A stretch of DNA of 64,000 bases from the NCBI GenBank assembly GCA_038523965.1, contig JBCBIX010000004.1, forward strand, positions 1-64,000, in the 5' to 3' direction. This document shows, piece by piece, positions 59,936 through 64,000 of the stretch (positions within the stretch are counted from its first letter, which is position 1; the number at the start of each line of letters is the position of its first letter). The DNA comes from JAJRXG01 sp038523965 (lineage in GTDB: Bacteria; Bacteroidota; Bacteroidia; Chitinophagales; Saprospiraceae). The notes under the pieces were generated by a model. It worked only from the letters and a program-made list of their open reading frames with translations. It was not told the origin of the DNA and did no database searches. Both the position numbers and the translations under genes were made by a program.

Positions 59936-61087
59936 CTACATGGAGATCCATTTCTGATCGCTCTGACCGGACTCAATCACCTTGTAGATAAACTCCATAC
60001 CTCGGAGTCCATCCTCGACCGTAGGAAAGTCCTGATATAGTGGGTCGACTTGTTCTCCTGCGATTTTGGCTTGGACACACATCGCAAAGTTCTTGTAGAT
60101 GTTTGCGAATGCTTCCAAATACCCCTCTGGATGACCAGCGGGAACTCTTGTTGCAGCCTGGGCGGCAGGGTAGAGCTCTCCTTTACCAGTTCGGTAGACC
60201 TTGGTAGGACCGTTTTGATCTTTTAGAAGGAGAGTATTGGGTTCCATTTGGTGCCATTCGAGACCACCTTTTTCTCCATAAATGCGAATGTTGAGACTGT
60301 TTTCCTCACCTGCCGAGATCTGGCTGGCGTGTAGGATACCGCGTGCACCATTGTCAAATCTGAGCAACACATTCCCATCATCATCAAGCTGCCTTCCAGG
60401 CACGATGATACTGATGTCAGCACAAAGCTTATCAATCTTTAGACCAGTGATGTACTCTGCCAAATTCTCGGCATGAGTACCGATATCGCCCATCGCCCCA
60501 GCTATCCCAGATCGTTTCGGATCCGTACGCCATGCGGCTTGCTTTTGATCAGAACTTTCAAGAAGAGTTGAGAGCCAACCTTGAGGGTATTCGACGACGA
60601 CCTTTCGAACGGCTCCGATTACATTATCAGCTATCATGGCCTTTGCCTGCTTGACCATTGGATAACCAGTGTAGTTGTGTGTCAGTGCAAAGATGGCTCC
60701 CGTTTCATTTACTGTATGGACGAGGTCTCTGGCTTGTTCGAGGTCGTAGCAGAGTGGTTTGTCACAAATCACATCGAATCCGTGCTCCATTGCCATCTTT
60801 GCTGGACCATAGTGGACATGGTTTGGAGTTACGATACTTACGAAATCCATCCTATCATCTGCTGGTCGCTCCTTCTCTTTGAATATCATTTCCTCATAAT
60901 TCGCGTACACACGATCTGGATCCAGAAAAAAGTCTTCACCTGACAAGCGAGATTTTTCCGGGTCACTGCTGAATGCACCACAGACTAATTCGATCTGCTG
61001 ATCTATAGCCGCTGCGATACGATGTACTCCACCGATGAAGGCTCCTCGGCCACCTCCGACCATTCCCATTTTGAGTTTTCTTGGCAT
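59936..61087 (-). CDS. Gfo/Idh/MocA family oxidoreductase
   Basis: A 383-residue NAD(P)-dependent sugar or inositol dehydrogenase-like protein. The N-terminal Rossmann motif is KMGMVGGGRGAFIGGVHRIA, followed by FVSIVTPNHVHYGPAKMAME and the catalytic-type DVICDKPLCYDLEQARDL (Lys). The C-terminal domain includes GAMGDIGTHAENLAEYITGL, where the conserved Asp-x3-His lies. The substrate cannot be read from sequence; the family acts on sugars, inositols and related polyols. It starts at ATG 61087, 45 bases from the stop of the DUF3291 gene, on the same strand. Confidence 0.93.
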   Translation of the reverse strand: MPRKLKMGMVGGGRGAFIGGVHRIAAAIDQQIELVCGAFSSDPEKSRLSGEDFFLDPDRVYANYEEMIFKEKERPADDRMDFVSIVTPNHVHYGPAKMAMEHGFDVICDKPLCYDLEQARDLVHTVNETGAIFALTHNYTGYPMVKQAKAMIADNVIGAVRKVVVEYPQGWLSTLLESSDQKQAAWRTDPKRSGIAGAMGDIGTHAENLAEYITGLKIDKLCADISIIVPGRQLDDDGNVLLRFDNGARGILHASQISAGEENSLNIRIYGEKGGLEWHQMEPNTLLLKDQNGPTKVYRTGKGELYPAAQAATRVPAGHPEGYLEAFANIYKNFAMCVQAKIAGEQVDPLYQDFPTVEDGLRGMEFIYKVIESGQSDQKWISM

Positions 61088-61132
61088 GCTAACTGGATTT
61101 TAAATCGATCTGCGAAAGATAAGCAGCGGCAT

Positions 61133-61579
61133 TTAATCATCATTGGGCGGTCCAAAATCGTCCTTGAACCCAAATGCCTCAGAAGTTGGACCCTGAGTGT
61201 CAATGAGGGTCAGTTTGTGCTGGGCTTCTGCAAAATCTGGTCTGTGACCAGCTCGAATCCACCAAAGCGCCATATGTGCCTTTGACGGACGTTTGAACCA
61301 CTCCTTGCGCCTTATCAATATTTCGGTATGTGCCGTCTTATAGGTGAAAGCGCACAGGCTCTTTTTATCCGTCCAGACGGATAGGTTGATGATAAAATTA
61401 GGATCTGAGAGAGCGGCATACGTTACATCGCTACTCTCATCCACTAAGCGCCAAACAAACCCAGGGGTCGACTCGGCAAGTGCATTTATGCGTCCCAGAT
61501 TATCTCTAAAATCTTTGATTATGGGATCATCTATAGGTGCCAAAAGGGTGCCTACGTTGATTTGAGCGAGATGGTACAT
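61133..61579 (-). CDS. DUF3291 domain-containing protein
   Basis: A 148-residue protein starting MYHLAQINVGTLLAPIDDPI at ATG 61579. It has the DUF3291 pattern: FVWRLVDESSD, LSVWTDKKSLCAFTYKTAHT, EWFKRPSKAHMALWWIRAGH (Trp-rich) and a C-terminal FGFKDDFGPP. The fold is thought related to the antibiotic biosynthesis monooxygenase (ABM) dimer barrel. Its role is unknown. A GTG at 61603, eight codons upstream, falls in the neighbouring repeat array and is unlikely to be the start. It is divergent from feoA. Confidence 0.9.
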   Translation of the reverse strand: MYHLAQINVGTLLAPIDDPIIKDFRDNLGRINALAESTPGFVWRLVDESSDVTYAALSDPNFIINLSVWTDKKSLCAFTYKTAHTEILIRRKEWFKRPSKAHMALWWIRAGHRPDFAEAQHKLTLIDTQGPTSEAFGFKDDFGPPNDD

Positions 61580-61600
61580 TGATACGAAAGTAGCACAGCT

Positions 61601-62071
61601 CACTGGCTGCGCCAGCCCGGATTTCAGATGTTATGTGTAGTAGGTGATTGAGATAGATGGTCCTATCAATGAATCGGAAGAGGCTGCTTCGTTCGAGCGC
61701 TCCGAATCCAATTCGTTGGATTCTTAAGACGACTCTCATCTCCCTTGAATGTCTCCCAGACATTCACTGGCTGCGCCAGCTCGGATTTCAGATGCTATGT
61801 GTAGTAAGTGATTGAGAAAGATGGACCAATCAATGCGTAGGAAGAGGCTGCTTCGTTCGAGCGCTCCGAATCCAATTCGTTGGATTCTTAAGACGACTCT
61901 CATCTCTCTTGAATGTCTCCCAGACATTCACTGGCTGCGCCAGCTCGGATTTCAGATGTTATGTGTAGTAAGTGATTGAGATAGATGGTCCTATCAATGC
62001 GTAGGTAGATGCTGCTTCGCAGTTCCCTCCCTTGAATGTCTCCCAAACATTCACTGGCTGCGCCAGCTCGG
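61601..62071. repeat. 164-bp tandem repeat array with stable hairpins
   Basis: Units start at 61601, 61765, 61929 and 62052, each with CACTGGCTGCGCCAGC. The first two are full (164 bases, about 94% identical by my count), the third is 123 bases because it lacks the middle, and the fourth is only the first 20 bases. Each full unit has three hairpins: TGGC-TGC-GCCA at its start; GAATCCAA-TTCG-TTGGATTC with a UUCG tetraloop (61704-61723, 61868-61887); and a 9-bp stem TGAATGTCT with a CCC loop and its reverse complement (61746-61766, 61910-61930; imperfect at 62033-62053). It fills the gap between the divergent DUF3291 and feoA genes. Open frames of 60-78 codons inside it look like shadows. Confidence 0.92.
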
Positions 62072-62175
62072 TTGGTCATACCTAAAATTGTTAGATGAAT
62101 ATCTCAATGGAACGAATAGGAAATCGTGCCTTCTACTGTCATTTTTGCATCACTGAGGTAGTTAGTGTTCGGCTT

Positions 62176-62403
62176 ATGATAGGTTTCAGAAGTGTATTGG
62201 ATCTTAAGAAGGGAGAATCTGCTGTTGTACAGCGGTTCAGTGATACTAAGTTGGCAGCAAGCCTGATGAGTCTCGGTATTATCCCAAATGCCTCTATCTC
62301 AGTTGTACGTCGATCCCCATTGGGTGGGGCTGTCTACCTACAGTTGGGTATGACCTACATCGCTGTACGTAACAGCGCCGCACAGAGCATTCTCGTCAAG
62401 TAG
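62176..62403 (+). CDS. feoA: Ferrous iron transport protein FeoA
   Basis: A small SH3-like protein that helps FeoB take up Fe(II). From ATG 62176 (MIGFRSVLDLKKGESAVVQR) it is 75 residues, the usual length, with SLMSLGIIPNASISVVRRSP and GGAVYLQLGMTYIAVRNSAA as the family core. An ATG at 62095 would add 27 residues that include Cys and aromatic residues not typical of FeoA. It directly precedes feoB with 1 base between stop and start, so they form an operon. No Fur box is clear upstream; the hairpin repeat array lies about 105 bases before the start. Confidence 0.9.
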   Translation: MIGFRSVLDLKKGESAVVQRFSDTKLAASLMSLGIIPNASISVVRRSPLGGAVYLQLGMTYIAVRNSAAQSILVK

Positions 62404-62404
62404 T

Positions 62405-64000
62405 ATGACCTCCAAGCGCCTTCGACGCGTAGCATTGGTAGGTAACCCCAACAGTGGGAAGTCCAGTCTATTCAATGAACTAACAGGGCTAAATCAAAAG
62501 ATTAGCAATTATCCTGGAGTAACGGTAGAGCGTAAAACAGGACTGGTTGATTTACCTTCTGGAGACCAGATGTTGCTCGTTGATTTTCCTGGGACCTATT
62601 CGATGTATCCCAATAGTTCGGAGGAGAGATTAGTGGTTAATACGTTTACTGACCCCTCCCATGAGAACTACCCTGATGCGATCATTTATGTTGCTGGAGC
62701 AATCGAGCTGGAGAAGCATTTTCTATTAGCGACGCAGCTCAGAGAGTTAGGGATACCCATGTTATTTTGTCTTGCAATGTCTGACATCGGGGAGCGTAAA
62801 GGCATCCAATACGATCTGAATCGTGTCTCTGATTATCTGGGTGTCCCCTGCCTTAAGATCAGCACCATGACAGGGGAGAATATTGATGTCCTCCGAACTC
62901 AGCTATTGCAGCTCATCCAAGCTGATCCCCTTTCTGACTGGAAGCAGAGCGCATCCAAAAGTGATATGGAGTCGGAGGCAATCAGAATTGTAAGTAAACA
63001 TCTCGACTCCGACAATTCGTACCGGTCACTCCTGATCGCTCATCATCATAGCTGGTTGATACATCTTTCTGCGGCTCAGCGGATTGCTATTTCTTCCAGC
63101 CTCGCATCTATGGAGTTTGCTTCGACAAAGCTGCAAATCGACGAGACGCTGCGTAGGTTTAATCGATTTACGCCGGTCATCCAAAAGGCGGAACAGCGTG
63201 ATAGGCCTTTCTCTCAAAGTTGGACGAATCGAGTTGACTCGATCATCACTCATCGAGTCCTTGGACCGCTGATTTTTTTTGCCGCTATGTTTTTCATTTT
63301 CCAAGCGATCTATTCGTGGTCCGAGCTACCGACGGTCTGGATAGAAAATGGCTTTGCGGCATTATCGAATGGGATTCGCGATGTGATGCCTCAGGTGTGG
63401 TATACCGATTTAATTGCTGACGGTATTATTCCAGGCTTGGGAGGGATATTAGTATTCATCCCACAGATCACCATTCTATTTTTGCTAATCGGCCTTCTGG
63501 AAGAGGTTGGTTACATGTCGCGTGCTGTTTTCATGTTCGACGGACTCATGCAAAAGGTTGGCCTTAATGGTCGAAGCATCGTTGCGTTAGTGTCCAGCGG
63601 AGCGTGTGCCATACCAGCGATCATGAGCACTCGGACCATTGCTAACTGGAAAGAGCGCCTGATCACCATCATGGTGGCTCCGTTGATCAGTTGTTCTGCT
63701 CGCATCCCGATCTATACCGTTCTCATCGGATTTGTAGTCGCTGATCATACGGTATTGGGCATATTCGATAGTCGTGGCCTCGCCTTCATGTGTCTCTATT
63801 TACTTGGTATTACCGTTGCCTTAGTATCAGCCTGGGTATTTAAGCAGTTCATTAGATCTGGCGATCACTCATTCTTAATGATCGAACTACCTCAGTACAA
63901 AAGACCGATTCTTCAGAATGTAATGCTCTCACTGAAAGAGAAGGTGTGGTCATTTGTCTGGGATGCAGGCAAAATCATTTTTGTTATTTCGATCATCCTC
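62405..64000 (+). CDS. feoB: Ferrous iron transporter FeoB, 3' end missing
   Basis: FeoB is the Fe(II) permease with an N-terminal G-protein domain. 532 residues are visible and the frame runs off the window. G1 is ALVGNPNSGKSSLFNEL, G2 lies in NYPGVTVERKTG, G3 is LVDFPGTYSMYP, and G5 is KISTMTGENID. The G4 position, normally NxxD, reads LAMSDIGERKG, so Asn is replaced by Ala (codon 62774-62776). The membrane domain follows: FIPQITILFLLIGLLEEVGY and VSSGACAIPAIMSTRTIANW, then ERLITIMVAPLISCSARIPI with the conserved Cys. It follows feoA. Confidence 0.93.
   Translation, partial: MTSKRLRRVALVGNPNSGKSSLFNELTGLNQKISNYPGVTVERKTGLVDLPSGDQMLLVDFPGTYSMYPNSSEERLVVNTFTDPSHENYPDAIIYVAGAIELEKHFLLATQLRELGIPMLFCLAMSDIGERKGIQYDLNRVSDYLGVPCLKISTMTGENIDVLRTQLLQLIQADPLSDWKQSASKSDMESEAIRIVSKHLDSDNSYRSLLIAHHHSWLIHLSAAQRIAISSSLASMEFASTKLQIDETLRRFNRFTPVIQKAEQRDRPFSQSWTNRVDSIITHRVLGPLIFFAAMFFIFQAIYSWSELPTVWIENGFAALSNGIRDVMPQVWYTDLIADGIIPGLGGILVFIPQITILFLLIGLLEEVGYMSRAVFMFDGLMQKVGLNGRSIVALVSSGACAIPAIMSTRTIANWKERLITIMVAPLISCSARIPIYTVLIGFVVADHTVLGIFDSRGLAFMCLYLLGITVALVSAWVFKQFIRSGDHSFLMIELPQYKRPILQNVMLSLKEKVWSFVWDAGKIIFVISIIL

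Noticed and set aside
61527..61927. Two minus-strand open frames of 63 and 78 codons with the same start and near-identical sequence
   Set aside because: They are produced by the 164-bp repeat units, whose length is not a multiple of three, and have no separate support.

Overview
The window looks like chromosomal DNA from a free-living member of the phylum Bacteroidota, most like the Saprospirales (Lewinella/Saprospira-type) by gene content; this assignment is inference. The signs are a type IX secretion protein (PorQ), a 1,900-residue HYR-repeat surface protein with a type IX C-terminal sorting domain, a HYC_CC_PP family protein, a TonB-dependent receptor, the Bacteroidota promoter pattern (TTTG about 19 bases upstream of TAnnTTTG, best seen before asnS and the tRNA-Met gene), and start sites without obvious Shine-Dalgarno sequences. 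Base composition is near 47% GC throughout. I see no prophage, insertion sequence, CRISPR array or rRNA.

Layout. 1-4650: end of a two-component histidine kinase, dprA, an outer-membrane barrel and a 498-residue unknown protein. 4650-5265: a gene-poor stretch with two plus-strand terminators and two tiny open frames. 5264-11171: the giant secreted HYR protein, whose signal peptide lies upstream of the first in-frame ATG. 11444-13839: secreted amidohydrolase, class IV aminotransferase, small unknown protein. 13940-14433: a probable minus-strand structured RNA with a strong terminator and an 18-bp direct repeat. 14434-24231: a minus-strand run with a di-haem peroxidase, exonuclease, ApbE, TerC, CoaX, an ATP-grasp enzyme, MetK, an FAH-family hydrolase and an MscS channel. 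24331-25250: MerC-like protein with a perfect 21-bp dyad (Zur/Fur-like) upstream and a decayed frame. 25959-26032: tRNA-Met(CAT) with its own promoter and terminator.

26177-29900 is a plus-strand group (fatty acid hydroxylase/sterol desaturase, rhodanese, barrel, methylmalonyl-CoA epimerase, TauE/SafE permease, small protein). 30032-32797 is a minus-strand metal-associated operon (HYC_CC_PP protein, beta-barrel, secreted double-HMA protein, NHL lipoprotein). 32885-43910 is mixed: GIY-YIG protein, VanX-type dipeptidase, MsrA, ABC-F protein, App1-type phosphatase, BioD/DRTGG protein, M23 peptidase, TetR-type regulator followed by an AarF/UbiB kinase. 43917-53412 holds a TonB receptor, asnS, a YwqK-type lipoprotein overlapping porQ, a YkuK-type RNase H fold protein, nadB and a membrane protein. 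53518-59766 holds a secreted S74-domain protein with a structured leader, then thrS-metG. 59936-64000 holds a Gfo/Idh/MocA oxidoreductase, a DUF3291 protein, a 164-bp tandem repeat array with stable hairpins, feoA and the start of feoB.

Most genes are housekeeping or ordinary envelope genes. The parts that known genes do not explain are the attenuator-like stretch at 4.8-5.3 kb, the RNA-like stretch at 13.9-14.2 kb, the tandem hairpin array at 61.6-62.1 kb, the start of the giant protein, and the altered G4 motif of FeoB. In many genes I moved the start inward from a TTG or GTG to an ATG that fits the signal peptide or family N-terminus.
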